Part shown: piece after piece, positions 1 through 8,510 of the stretch
Layout of the letters: each line of letters opens with the position of its first letter
How positions within the stretch are numbered: the first letter of the stretch is position 1
Assembly (NCBI GenBank): GCA_015488125.1
Contig: WFOJ01000119.1
Location: 1-14,844 of the forward strand
Reading direction: 5' to 3'
Length of the DNA: 14,844 bases
DNA from: Mariprofundaceae bacterium
GTDB lineage: Bacteria; Pseudomonadota; Zetaproteobacteria; Mariprofundales; Mariprofundaceae
The notes under the pieces: model-generated
What the model saw: the letters and a program-made list of their open reading frames with translations, nothing else
Databases searched by the model: none
Told to the model about the DNA's origin: nothing
Program-made: the position numbers and the translations under genes

Positions 1-65
1 AAATAAACAGGCGTATTTCTGAACATGCGTTATGGCTAATAATCCCGTTTCCTGAATGCAGGTCG

Positions 66-1343
66 TTACAACTTTCGATATAGTGTGGAAAGACCGATAC
101 CAAGCACTTCGGCTGCACGCGCCTTGTCACCCCCGCAGGCGTGGATCGTCCGCTTAATCCACATTTTTTCAAAGCGCTCAGTGGCAGTGGCCAGTGTGCA
201 TAAGGCTTCAGCGGGCCTATGATCGGGAACATCAAGAATAAGACTGCGCTCCAGGGTGTTGCGCAACTCACGCACATTACCCGGCCAGTCATGTGCCAGT
301 AATGTTTCAGCCAGCCTTGCTGGCAACGGGGCTGCTGGCATTCCGGCATCCTCAAGCAACTGCTGATAAATGCGTTCGGCCAGCGGGATGATGTCTTCCA
401 GGCGTTGTCGCAATGGTGGTATGTGAATACTGATGACCGATAAACGATAAAACAAATCCTGACGAAACTGCCTGCCTTGTTGCAGCGATTCTGCTGGCAG
501 GTTGGTTGCTGCAATAATACGCCCCTGGAAACGGGTGCTGCGCGTTGCGCCCAGTGGGCGAAAGTGCCCGTCATCAAGCACATGCAGCAGTCGCGCTTGC
601 AGCGTCATGGGCATTTCACCAATTTCATCGAGGAATAATGTACCCGTTGTAGCGGCATCAAGCAGTCCTTTTTTGTGCTGATCAGCGCCGGTAAAAGCGC
701 CCCGGCGATAGCCGAACAGCTCGGATTCCAGCAAGGTTTCCGGAATAGCGGCGCAATTGATGCGCACCAGCGGATGATCGGCGCGGTTGCCGCTGCTATG
801 AATAGCCTGCGCCAGCATGCCCTTGCCAACACCTGTTTCCCCCGTGATGAGTACCGGGGCGCTAACGCTGGCCGCCTTTGCCGCCATGTTGCGCACTTCC
901 TGCATGTGTGGCGAATCACCGAACAGGGATAACCGGCTTTGCTGGCGTGTGTCCGCCAGTTGTCGCTGTAGCTGACCACGCATTTGACACAGCGTCTGCA
1001 ACCGCTGCAAACGGGCAAACAATTCATCAAAGCGAATCGGTTTGGCAATATAGTCATACGCCCCTTCACGAATCGCCTGGACAGCCACTTCACGGTTGCC
1101 AAAGGCGGTCATGAACAGCACATGGATTTCATGTTGCCGCTGTTGACAGGCACGCAGCACCTGAAAGGCATCGCCGTCCGGCAGGTGGATATCGCACAGT
1201 ACCACGTCCGGGTCTTCCCCGTTGATCAGCGCCATGGCTGAATGCACATCTTCCGCCGTTAATACCTGCCATGCTTCATCATCCAGCATGCTGGCAATGC
1301 CCTCACGAATATGCGCTTCATCTTCAACCACCAAAATCAGCAT
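66..1343 (-). CDS. NtrC-family sigma-54-dependent response regulator
   Basis: This is a 425-aa response regulator that activates sigma-54 RNA polymerase after phosphorylation. The N-terminal receiver (about residues 1-115) has the acidic pair E7/D8, phospho-acceptor D51, T79 and K101. The central AAA+ domain shows Walker A GETGVGKG (168-175), the sigma-54 contact loop GAFTGA (215-220) and Walker B TLFLDE (235-240). The C-terminus (about 395-425) is a Fis-type helix-turn-helix ending STLYRKL, a few residues shorter than many relatives. The ATG is preceded by GGAGG with a 5-base gap and overlaps the end of the kinase gene (ATGCTGA), so the two are translationally coupled. The nearest named relatives by architecture are ZraR/HydG, but the inducing signal is not visible. 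A candidate target is the sigma-54 promoter at 12039-12054. That link is inferred. Confidence 0.96.
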   Translation of the reverse strand: MLILVVEDEAHIREGIASMLDDEAWQVLTAEDVHSAMALINGEDPDVVLCDIHLPDGDAFQVLRACQQRQHEIHVLFMTAFGNREVAVQAIREGAYDYIAKPIRFDELFARLQRLQTLCQMRGQLQRQLADTRQQSRLSLFGDSPHMQEVRNMAAKAASVSAPVLITGETGVGKGMLAQAIHSSGNRADHPLVRINCAAIPETLLESELFGYRRGAFTGADQHKKGLLDAATTGTLFLDEIGEMPMTLQARLLHVLDDGHFRPLGATRSTRFQGRIIAATNLPAESLQQGRQFRQDLFYRLSVISIHIPPLRQRLEDIIPLAERIYQQLLEDAGMPAAPLPARLAETLLAHDWPGNVRELRNTLERSLILDVPDHRPAEALCTLATATERFEKMWIKRTIHACGGDKARAAEVLGIGLSTLYRKL

Positions 1344-2812
1344 CTTGCCTCCACTGGAATGGATATACGGAACACACTACCATCAGCAGAACTTTCCACC
1401 AGTTGCAGATCTCCGCCCATGCGCCGCATCAGATCGCGGCTGATGGCCAGACCAAGGCCGCTGCCTTCACCCTGCTCGCGGGTGGTAAACAGCGGCGAGA
1501 ACAACGCCTGCTGATGCGCGGCATCAATGCCGTGCCCTTCATCTTTCACATCAATATGCAGGGCTTCATTGCTCCAGACGTGAATATGAATGCTGCCACC
1601 CTGCGGACTGGCATGGCAGGCATTGACCAGCAGGTTCACCAGCACCTGCCGCAGCATATCAATGTTGACGCTAAAAGCTGGCAGTGTGGCCGGGCATGAG
1701 ACGCGAAATGTTACAGCCTGCCCGTGACGACCAAGCCTTAGCAGATTGATGGCCTCGCTGATCAGCGGTTGCAGTGGCGGCTTGTGTTGCATGCCCTCAG
1801 CCCCCGGACGGCTGAAATTCAGCATATTGTGGATGATGGACTCAGCCCGTTGCAAGGATTCTTCTGCCTTTGTCAACTGCTGATTGCAGGCATCCGCGTC
1901 ACGTTTCTCCAGCTTACGCTGAGCAACGTTCAGCGACACCATGGCAGCGGCCAGCGGATTGCCAAGTTCATGCGCAATACTTGCCGAGAGCATGCCCAGC
2001 GCCTGCATTTTTTCCTGATGGGCGAGCAGGCTGCGCGCCTGACTCAGTGCCTGCTGGTGATCTTGCACCTCCTTGCCCAGCCGGTTCAGTGCGCGCGCCA
2101 GTTCGCCCAGTTCGTTATCGCCAAAATCCGGGCATACCGGTGGCTGTAATGAGCGGCGGCTGCGTTCCACCTCATGCTGCAACACCGCCAGCGGACGAAT
2201 TACCCGTCGATACATATACAGCGCGAGGGTGAGCAACAACGATGCGATGAAGATCAGCGAAAACAAAAAATCATCCCGCATATCGCGTTGCAAGCCATTG
2301 ATCATATGTAAATCCCCGTTGACGCTATGATCCAGTTGCTGATGCGAGGTGGCAATGCGCTGTGAGATGTCCGCCATGACAGTATCAAGGTCGTGCAGCA
2401 ATAATGGCCCTTCCATGTTTTCGGTGGCCGCTGGCAGTGCGAAAATAGCAGCGGCAGTACGATCCATGCGGCGCAATAACTGATGAAATACCGGATCATC
2501 GTCTTGTTGCCTCAGCATCTGTGAAAGCTGGCGGTATGCGGGTGGATAATCGGGTGTGCCATTGATCAGGAAATCATGCACCAGCATGGCCAGCCGTTGC
2601 GTTTTCAGTTCAATGCTATGTAACTGATGACTGTGTTGGTTGGCCCGTTCAATAGATAAGGCACGATGATAAATATCGGTAATATCACGCCACTGATGCC
2701 AGCCAAACAGCAACAGGATCAACAAAATGCCCAGCAAAGAGATAATCACACGCCGACCCATGCTTTTTCGCGGTGATGCCGGGGTGGTTGAGGCGCGGTG
2801 TTTGTATCCCAT
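1337..2812 (-). CDS. Membrane-bound sensor histidine kinase
   Basis: This is a 491-aa sensor kinase partnering the downstream regulator. One membrane helix lies at about residues 21-38. A periplasmic domain of about 140 residues follows, then a second helix at about 182-203 and a HAMP-like linker. The HisKA box has H281 in AHELGNPL, and the ATPase domain shows the N box around NLLVNA (393-398), the G1 box DEGHGI (424-429) and the G2 box GSGLGLAIS (450-458). The periplasmic region has no recognised metal-binding cluster, although it contains scattered histidines. The layout matches NtrB/ZraS-type kinases that pair with sigma-54 activators. No good ribosome binding site precedes this ATG or the internal one at residue 18 (2761), so the start is uncertain. 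It is separated from the metal-efflux operon by a MITE-like element, which may uncouple their transcription. Confidence 0.95.
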   Translation of the reverse strand: MGYKHRASTTPASPRKSMGRRVIISLLGILLILLLFGWHQWRDITDIYHRALSIERANQHSHQLHSIELKTQRLAMLVHDFLINGTPDYPPAYRQLSQMLRQQDDDPVFHQLLRRMDRTAAAIFALPAATENMEGPLLLHDLDTVMADISQRIATSHQQLDHSVNGDLHMINGLQRDMRDDFLFSLIFIASLLLTLALYMYRRVIRPLAVLQHEVERSRRSLQPPVCPDFGDNELGELARALNRLGKEVQDHQQALSQARSLLAHQEKMQALGMLSASIAHELGNPLAAAMVSLNVAQRKLEKRDADACNQQLTKAEESLQRAESIIHNMLNFSRPGAEGMQHKPPLQPLISEAINLLRLGRHGQAVTFRVSCPATLPAFSVNIDMLRQVLVNLLVNACHASPQGGSIHIHVWSNEALHIDVKDEGHGIDAAHQQALFSPLFTTREQGEGSGLGLAISRDLMRRMGGDLQLVESSADGSVFRISIPVEARC

Positions 2813-2884
2813 GCCGAAATCATGGCATGAGTGCAGGCAAGGGCAATATTGTTGGATTCTATGCTGGACAAACCCAGAACAAGC

Positions 2885-3051
2885 CTAGGAGTCTGTCGGA
2901 CTTTGATCAATCTACTACGAAAAAGCGGATATTGGCCAAATCTTCGCCCTGTTTTTGTTAAATAGCGCTGCTATTCGCCGCCAACAGGTCGTATATTTGA
3001 CTCAATCCCGCTATTTCTCGTGACGATTGCCAAAGTCCGACAGACTCCTAG
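2885..3051. mobile_element. MITE-like foldback element, copy 1
   Basis: This is a 167-bp non-coding element bounded by perfect 21-bp terminal inverted repeats (2885-2905 and 3031-3051, beginning CTAGGAGTCTGTCGGACTTT). A second, imperfect inner inverted repeat flanks a loop containing GTTAAATA (2957-2964) and CTGCTATTCGCC (2968-2979). The same two core motifs occur in the same order and at nearly the same spacing in the copy at 14512-14679. It encodes no transposase, so it would need one in trans. It begins 7 bases beyond the stop codon of the cation exporter and could fold as a strong hairpin in transcripts leaving that gene. No clear target duplication is visible. I cannot name the parent transposon family. 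Confidence 0.8.
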
Positions 3052-3058
3052 AAAATGC

Positions 3059-3907
3059 CTATTTCTGACATCCTGAAGATTCAGCCTGCAATGTGGCATG
3101 TTCAATGCCCTGTTGCTTTAGTTGTTCGAGCAAAACAGGCAGAAGCTCCGGCCAGTGCTGCATGTCATTCAACTCCACATGCGCTGAAAGCGCCAGTGCG
3201 CCCCCTGGCAAACGCCACAGGTGGATATGATGCAGGCCATTCACCCCTTCAACATCCTGAAGTATCTGTTGCACATCGCGTACTTTTATCCCCGGAGGCA
3301 CAGCCTCCATCAGCTCCATGCTGGTATCACGCACCAGCCGCCAGCCACCCCATGCCAGTATGCCGGCAACAAGCAGCGACAATAACGGGTCGATCATCAT
3401 CCAGCCCGTGTGCATAATCACCAGCCCGGCAACAATTGCTGCTACAGAGCCAAGCGCATCGCCCAGAACATGCCAGTACGCCGCACGCATATTGATGTCA
3501 TGGTGAGCATCAGCGTGCAAAAAACGCATCAGCAGCAGGTTCAGCGCCAGCCCCGCAGCGGCAATCCACAACACCATGCTTCCCTGCACCGCCGGTGGCG
3601 CTTGCAATCTGTCCACTGCTTCCCAAATGATCCAACCACAGAGGAACCACAACATCAAACCATTGAATTGTGCGGCCAGAAGTCGCGCCCTGCCGTAACC
3701 ATAGGTCATTGTTTCATGTGCCGGACGCATGGCGATGCGTCCGGCAAGCATTGCCAGCCCCAGCGCCGCCACATCCGAAAGCATATGCCAGGCATCCGCC
3801 AGCAAAGCAAGTGAGTTGGCCACAAAGCCGCCAACCAGTTCCACCCCGGCAAAAGCCAGCGTGAGCCAGAAGGCGATACCCAATCCTTGCTGGTGATTAT
3901 GATTCAT
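3059..3907 (-). CDS. CDF-family divalent cation efflux transporter
   Basis: This is a 282-aa cation diffusion facilitator, an inner-membrane exchanger that exports Zn2+ and related ions (Cd2+, Co2+) for protons. Six membrane segments can be placed. The transport-site pairs are H41/D45 in DAWHMLSD (helix 2) and H146/D150 in YWHVLGD (helix 5). The cytoplasmic domain carries HHIHLW (226-231) and H243, typical of the metal-binding C-terminal fold. Length is normal for the bacterial ZitB/CzcD group. The N-terminus MNHNH is mildly His-rich. It is the last gene of the efflux operon, 29 bases after the small lipoprotein, and a MITE-like element begins 7 bases past its stop. The family call is firm, and zinc as main substrate is inferred from the HxxxD signature. 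Confidence 0.94.
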   Translation of the reverse strand: MNHNHQQGLGIAFWLTLAFAGVELVGGFVANSLALLADAWHMLSDVAALGLAMLAGRIAMRPAHETMTYGYGRARLLAAQFNGLMLWFLCGWIIWEAVDRLQAPPAVQGSMVLWIAAAGLALNLLLMRFLHADAHHDINMRAAYWHVLGDALGSVAAIVAGLVIMHTGWMMIDPLLSLLVAGILAWGGWRLVRDTSMELMEAVPPGIKVRDVQQILQDVEGVNGLHHIHLWRLPGGALALSAHVELNDMQHWPELLPVLLEQLKQQGIEHATLQAESSGCQK

Positions 3908-3936
3908 ACATGGTTAATCCACCTGAAGGCTATCAG

Positions 3937-4125
3937 CTACTCCTCTTTCTCCTCATCGTGGTGATGATGGATATATCGCCCTTTCCGATACAAATGTCCG
4001 CCAATATGATGCTCGTTTTCATGCTGTTTGGCACTTGATTCCGTATTTTTTTCACCCACGCTGGCACATGATGCAAGCAGGCTCATCAGCGCCATGATCA
4101 ACAGCGCTCCTGTGATGTTTTTCAT
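3937..4125 (-). CDS. Small His-rich lipoprotein
   Basis: This is a 62-aa predicted lipoprotein. A basic start (MKN) and hydrophobic stretch are followed by the lipobox LLASC, so the mature protein would start at C20. The mature chain of about 43 residues contains HENEHH in the middle and a C-terminal HHHHDEEKEE run, a likely metal-binding tail. AGGAG lies 7 bases before the ATG, so the start is well supported. The gene sits between the RND pump and the CDF exporter on the same strand and has a 38-bp palindrome 19 bases upstream of its start. I know no named family for it. A metal-buffering or chaperone role at the envelope is inferred from composition and neighbours only. Confidence 0.8.
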   Translation of the reverse strand: MKNITGALLIMALMSLLASCASVGEKNTESSAKQHENEHHIGGHLYRKGRYIHHHHDEEKEE

Positions 4126-4144
4126 TGTCGTCTCCTATAGGTCT

Positions 4145-4182
4145 ATAAGCCCTATAGGACGTATAAGACCTATAGGGCTTAT
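4145..4182. repeat. Palindromic repeat A (first copy)
   Basis: This has perfect 14-bp arms ATAAGCCCTATAGG (4145-4158) and its complement (4169-4182) around the spacer ACGTATAAGA (4159-4168). A further CCTATAGG at 4134-4141 overlaps the ribosome binding site of the lipoprotein gene. The same spacer and near-identical arms recur at 13535-13576. The single arm difference (C versus T) is matched by a compensating change on the opposite arm. It lies 9 bases after the RND stop and 19 bases before the lipoprotein ATG. It could be an operator, an RNA hairpin or a dispersed repeat. Confidence 0.85.
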
Positions 4183-4191
4183 GCATCTCGC

Positions 4192-7100
4192 TTACTGCTT
4201 GTATTTGCTGAAAACGCTGAACAAACAGGGCAATACAAACAGCGTTAACAAAGTGGAAGAAACCAGTCCGCCGACCACGACCGTCGCCAGTGGTTTTTGA
4301 ATTTCCGAGCCGATGCCTGTGGCCATGAGCAGTGGCAGCAGACCAAGGGCGGCGATAGTGGCCGTCATCAGCACGGGTCTTAAGCGACTTTCCGCACCCT
4401 TGCGAATGGCTTCACTCGGGCCATGTATGCCAAGGTGCCGATTGATGGCATCGACCAGCACCACGCCATTGAGCACGGCCACGCCAAACAGGGCGATAAA
4501 CCCAATACTGGATGGTACCGACAGGTATTGCCCCGAAATGTACAGCGCGACGATGCCACCAATCAGCGCCAGCGGCACATTAAGCATGATCAGTGCCGCC
4601 TGGCCCAGCGAATGAAACATAAAATACAGCATCAGAAAGATCAGCAATAACGATACCGGCACGACAATCATCAGTTTTGCCTGTGCCCGTTGCTGGTTCT
4701 CAAACTGGCCGCCAAAGACCACGGAATAGCCTGGCGGCAGTTTGATCTCGTTGTGGATACGCCGATCCAGCTCGGCCACCAGACTGCCCATATCACGCCC
4801 TTCTACATTGCTCTGAATGACCACTCTGCGCTGCACATCATCGCGTCGAATCATCGGTGGTCCCTGCTCCACAGCAACGGTAGCGACATCGCCCAATCGC
4901 ACCCAATGGCCATCAACGGATTGCAAAATCAGCGCCGCAATGGCATCGGGACTATTGCGGTAGGTCTCTCCTAAACGGACATAGATATCGTAACGCTCAT
5001 TGCCCTGAATCACCTGCCCTGCTGCAACGCCGCCGATAGCATCAGCAACCAGACTCATCACTTCGTTCACCGGGATACCGTAGCGTTCAAGCGCTTCCCG
5101 GTCTGGCCTGACTACCAGTTGCGATTCACCTTCGATCTGCTCCATCTCCACATCCCGTGTGCCTTCAACGTCTTTGGTCAGCTTTTCAATCTTGCGTCCA
5201 ATCTCGGCCAGTACCGCTAAATCCGGGCCAAACAGCTTGATTGCCAGTGATGCCTTAACACCAGAGAGTAACTCATCCACGCGCATGGCAATGGGCTGGG
5301 TAAAGGCGAGCAAAATACCCGGCACCGCTTCCAGTTTCTCGCGCATCAGGGTTTGCAATGCCTCCCGGTTATCGGCGCTGCTCCATGCCGAGACGGGCTT
5401 CAGGCCAACGAAAATTTCAACGTTGGATACTGGCTCAGGGTCGCCGCCGATTTCCGCACGACCAGTACGCGCCGAGGCGTAGGTGATTTCCGGGAAGTTA
5501 TCCAGCAGAATTTTTTCCAGTTGTTGTCCCACATTCTTGGCATAGGCCAGCGAAGACGATGGCGCCAACGTCACCCGAATCGCTATCGTGCCTTCTTCCA
5601 GCTCCGGCGCAAACTCCGTCCCCAGCGATGGCACCAGCGCCAGGGAGCCGATAAAGGCAAGGCTGGCACCTGCCACCACCGCCTTGCTGTGCTTCAATGC
5701 CCAGTCCAGCAATTGATGATAAGCATGCGCCAGCGGTTTTACGATCGGGCTTTCCCGGTGAACCACGCCTTTGGTGAAAAAATAACTGGCCAGCACCGGC
5801 ATCACAAATAGCGCCACCAGCAAAGAGGCGAACATGGCAAAGCAAATGGATAAGGCCATAGGGGTAAACATCTTGCCTTCCACGCCCTCCAGCGTGAACA
5901 GTGGCGTAAACACAATCAGGATAATCAGCACGGCAAACAATACGGGTCTGGCGACTTCTCTGGCCGCCTCAGTGATCAGCAGGGCAATGCCGTGACCTTC
6001 CTCGCGTACCCGCTCCAGATGCCTGAAAATGTTTTCCACCATCACCACCGAACCATCCACCATCATGCCGATGGCAATCGCCAGCCCGCCCAGACTCATC
6101 AGATTGGCCGAAATACCGTAATGTTGCATGGCGGCGAGCGCGGCCAGCACCGATACCGGCACGGAAATCAACACCAGCGTGGCTGCCCGCAAATTCATCA
6201 AAAAGAGAAACAGCACCACAACGATCAGCACAAAGGCCTCCAGCAAAGCCTTTTCCACCGTCCAGACGGCTTTGGAAATCAGTTCCGACTGATCATAAAA
6301 CGGCTGGATACTCACGCCCTTCGGCAGTGCCTGCTGCACAATCTTCAGCCGGGATTTGACATCATCAATGGTGTTTTTGGTGTTGGCGCCAAAACGCTTG
6401 AGCACGATGCCGACCACCACTTCGCCCAGCGAACGCACATCGCCGTTGTCCAGGCGTTCGGTCATCGTCACCGCGCCCTGACGAATCTCGCCGCCAAAGG
6501 CTACGCTGGCCACATCACGCACCCGCACGACCACGCCATTCACGGTTTTCACAGGAATTGCGGCAATCGCCGACAAGCCTTTTTTGCCACCAGGGATCCA
6601 GCCGACACCACGAATCACCAGTTGTTCATCTCCCTGTGGAAGATACCAGCCACCGACATTGCGGTTGTTCACTTCAATGGCTTTCACCACATCGGCAGTG
6701 CTCAGTTTGTAGGCCAGCAGGCGGTCTGCTTTCAGTCTCACCTGATACTGACGCACCTCACCACCAAACGAGAGAATATTGGTCACACCTTCCACTGGCA
6801 TCAGCATCAGTTTGACCACCCAGTCGTTCAGCGCACGCAACGTCATGGCATCATAACCAGCATCCGGATCAGCTTTGATCATGTACTGAAAAACCTGCCC
6901 CAGTCCCGAGGTATTGGGCCCCATTACAGGCTGACCAGCCCAGGCAGGCACATTTTGGCGCACCTCCTGCAATTGTTGTGCAATCAATTGACGGGCAAAA
7001 TAAATATCCGTACCTTCCTTGAAAACCACAGTAACGACCGACAAGCCAGTTTTGGAAATGGAACGCACTTCTTCCACATCCGGCAAGGCATACATCCCCG

Positions 7101-7311
7101 CCTCGATGGGATAGGTGATCAGTTGCTCCACTTCTTCGGCAGCCAGCCCCTGAGCTTCGGTATTGATTTGCACTTGCACATTGGTGACATCAGGAAAGGC
7201 ATCAAGATTCAGCCTGGGTACGACAAACACAGCATAGCCCACAGAACCGAGCAACAGCAGCAGTACCAGCAAACGATTGTTAATAGCTGCATCAATAAGT
7301 TTGACAAACAT
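4192..7311 (-). CDS. Heavy-metal efflux RND pump (CzcA/CusA family)
   Basis: This is a 1039-aa inner-membrane RND transporter of the heavy-metal efflux (HME) subfamily, full length for the group. It opens with the family-typical N-terminal helix and LDAFPDVTNVQVQINTEAQG (residues 36-55). The central proton-relay helix reads GMMVDGSVVMVEN (415-427), giving D419 and E426. This DG..VEN form resembles divalent-cation pumps (Co/Zn/Cd/Ni) more than the Cu/Ag type, although the leading DFG of classical CzcA is replaced by AIG. The second half repeats the RND fold. The pump would form a tripartite complex with the two preceding gene products. Its start is 8 bases after the stop of the fusion protein, with GAGG in the junction. 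The substrate is inferred rather than shown. Confidence 0.96.
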   Translation of the reverse strand: MFVKLIDAAINNRLLVLLLLLGSVGYAVFVVPRLNLDAFPDVTNVQVQINTEAQGLAAEEVEQLITYPIEAGMYALPDVEEVRSISKTGLSVVTVVFKEGTDIYFARQLIAQQLQEVRQNVPAWAGQPVMGPNTSGLGQVFQYMIKADPDAGYDAMTLRALNDWVVKLMLMPVEGVTNILSFGGEVRQYQVRLKADRLLAYKLSTADVVKAIEVNNRNVGGWYLPQGDEQLVIRGVGWIPGGKKGLSAIAAIPVKTVNGVVVRVRDVASVAFGGEIRQGAVTMTERLDNGDVRSLGEVVVGIVLKRFGANTKNTIDDVKSRLKIVQQALPKGVSIQPFYDQSELISKAVWTVEKALLEAFVLIVVVLFLFLMNLRAATLVLISVPVSVLAALAAMQHYGISANLMSLGGLAIAIGMMVDGSVVMVENIFRHLERVREEGHGIALLITEAAREVARPVLFAVLIILIVFTPLFTLEGVEGKMFTPMALSICFAMFASLLVALFVMPVLASYFFTKGVVHRESPIVKPLAHAYHQLLDWALKHSKAVVAGASLAFIGSLALVPSLGTEFAPELEEGTIAIRVTLAPSSSLAYAKNVGQQLEKILLDNFPEITYASARTGRAEIGGDPEPVSNVEIFVGLKPVSAWSSADNREALQTLMREKLEAVPGILLAFTQPIAMRVDELLSGVKASLAIKLFGPDLAVLAEIGRKIEKLTKDVEGTRDVEMEQIEGESQLVVRPDREALERYGIPVNEVMSLVADAIGGVAAGQVIQGNERYDIYVRLGETYRNSPDAIAALILQSVDGHWVRLGDVATVAVEQGPPMIRRDDVQRRVVIQSNVEGRDMGSLVAELDRRIHNEIKLPPGYSVVFGGQFENQQRAQAKLMIVVPVSLLLIFLMLYFMFHSLGQAALIMLNVPLALIGGIVALYISGQYLSVPSSIGFIALFGVAVLNGVVLVDAINRHLGIHGPSEAIRKGAESRLRPVLMTATIAALGLLPLLMATGIGSEIQKPLATVVVGGLVSSTLLTLFVLPCLFSVFSKYKQ

Positions 7312-7319
7312 GGTGAACC

Positions 7320-8510
7320 TCAGTGATTATGGGCTTCAAAGCCCGACTTGAGTAATTCGGAGAGCAGCGCAAATGAACCTTCAAACACCACTTTTTCACC
7401 TGCTTTCAAACCGCTGCGGATGCGTACCTTGCCCATACCGACAGCTTCGACTTCCACCTCCCGGCGTTCAAAGTGTCCCGTCTTTTCCTCAACAAAGACA
7501 ATGTGTTCGCTACCCTGCCGCTGCACTGCCGAAGCTGGTAGCAAAAGTCCTTCTTCACCATCGCCAAGGCGAATTTCAACATCAACAAACATGCCCGCAT
7601 GCAGCGCGTGTTTTGCATTGTCCACTTCCAGACGCACAATAGCCGTGCGTGTGGTGGCATCCAGCTCGTGGTGGATAGCCGCAACTTTGGCTTGCAGATA
7701 TTGCGTCGTGCCTTTTGCCACCACCGATGCTGCCGCACCTGCCTGCACATCCATCAATCGGGAGGGCGGAATATTGGCTTCCACCCAAACGGTGGATTCA
7801 TCCACAATACGCATCAAACGGGAGCCAGCGGCAATATGTTGCCCCAACACCACCTGATCAGCGATGACTGTGCCATCAATCGCCGCCCGCAAGGTGACCA
7901 GGCCAAAGCCCTTGCCATCATCAAGGCGCCTGATCTTGCTCTCGGAAAGCCCGTAGGAAGCCAGTGTGGCACGCGCTGCCAGTTGTTGTGCCCTGGCCGT
8001 TTCGTAAGCGCTGCGGGAAGTTTGCAAACGCGCCTGTGAAACAATGCCATCGGCAGCCAGAGGGCGGAGCCTGCGGTATTCCTGCTCGCTTTTGCGATAC
8101 TCTGCCTGCGCTCGCAACCAGTTCGCTTCAGCTTGCGCCAGCGCAGTGCTTTTCAGGGTGATCAGGGCATCGCCCCGCTTCACCTGTTCGCCAAGGCGCA
8201 CATGCCGGGCATCAACAATCGCATCCACCATGCTGGTAACATCGGCAATCTTGTAGTCATCGTAACGAACCACACCGGGCGCTGACAGTATTTTTGCCTG
8301 ATGTTCGGGTTTAAGTGTGATGACCTTCAGTCCGGCCTGCAAAAGCTGTTCAGGAGTAAGGGTAATATCGCCACCTTCATGTCCATGTTCACCGCCATGC
8401 GCGGCATGGGCTGCTTCAGTGCCATGCTCATGTCCGTGTTCGCCTGACCAGGCTGTGGTCCACATCAGACATTGCGAAAAAACTATCAATAGCATAAGCC
8501 CCTTGTTCAT
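7320..8510 (-). CDS. RND efflux membrane fusion protein (CzcB/CusB-like)
   Basis: This is a 396-aa periplasmic adaptor that links the RND pump to the outer membrane channel. A signal peptide (about residues 1-22) precedes a His-rich segment at 24-46 with several HGHE/HGGE units, a likely metal-binding arm. The split barrel-sandwich (lipoyl) halves lie around 80-115 and 205-235, separated by a helical hairpin at about 115-190 rich in A, Q, E and R. Beta-barrel and membrane-proximal domains follow, and the protein ends HNH. The start overlaps the stop of the channel gene (ATGA at 8507-8510), and AAGGAAGG precedes it. This is classical coupling in a C-B-A metal efflux operon. The His-rich arm favours a divalent metal such as Zn, Co or Ni, but the substrate is not settled. 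Confidence 0.94.
   Translation of the reverse strand: MNKGLMLLIVFSQCLMWTTAWSGEHGHEHGTEAAHAAHGGEHGHEGGDITLTPEQLLQAGLKVITLKPEHQAKILSAPGVVRYDDYKIADVTSMVDAIVDARHVRLGEQVKRGDALITLKSTALAQAEANWLRAQAEYRKSEQEYRRLRPLAADGIVSQARLQTSRSAYETARAQQLAARATLASYGLSESKIRRLDDGKGFGLVTLRAAIDGTVIADQVVLGQHIAAGSRLMRIVDESTVWVEANIPPSRLMDVQAGAAASVVAKGTTQYLQAKVAAIHHELDATTRTAIVRLEVDNAKHALHAGMFVDVEIRLGDGEEGLLLPASAVQRQGSEHIVFVEEKTGHFERREVEVEAVGMGKVRIRSGLKAGEKVVFEGSFALLSELLKSGFEAHNH

Noticed and set aside
4134..4182. CCTATAGG palindrome as a CRISPR repeat or rho-independent terminator
   Set aside because: There are only two distant copies with no spacers, and no T-run follows either hairpin.
5992..7326. A 444-codon plus-strand open frame opposite the RND pump gene
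   Set aside because: It is the antisense of a strongly supported RND gene, is rich in His/Gln as expected from a mirrored frame, and has no family features.
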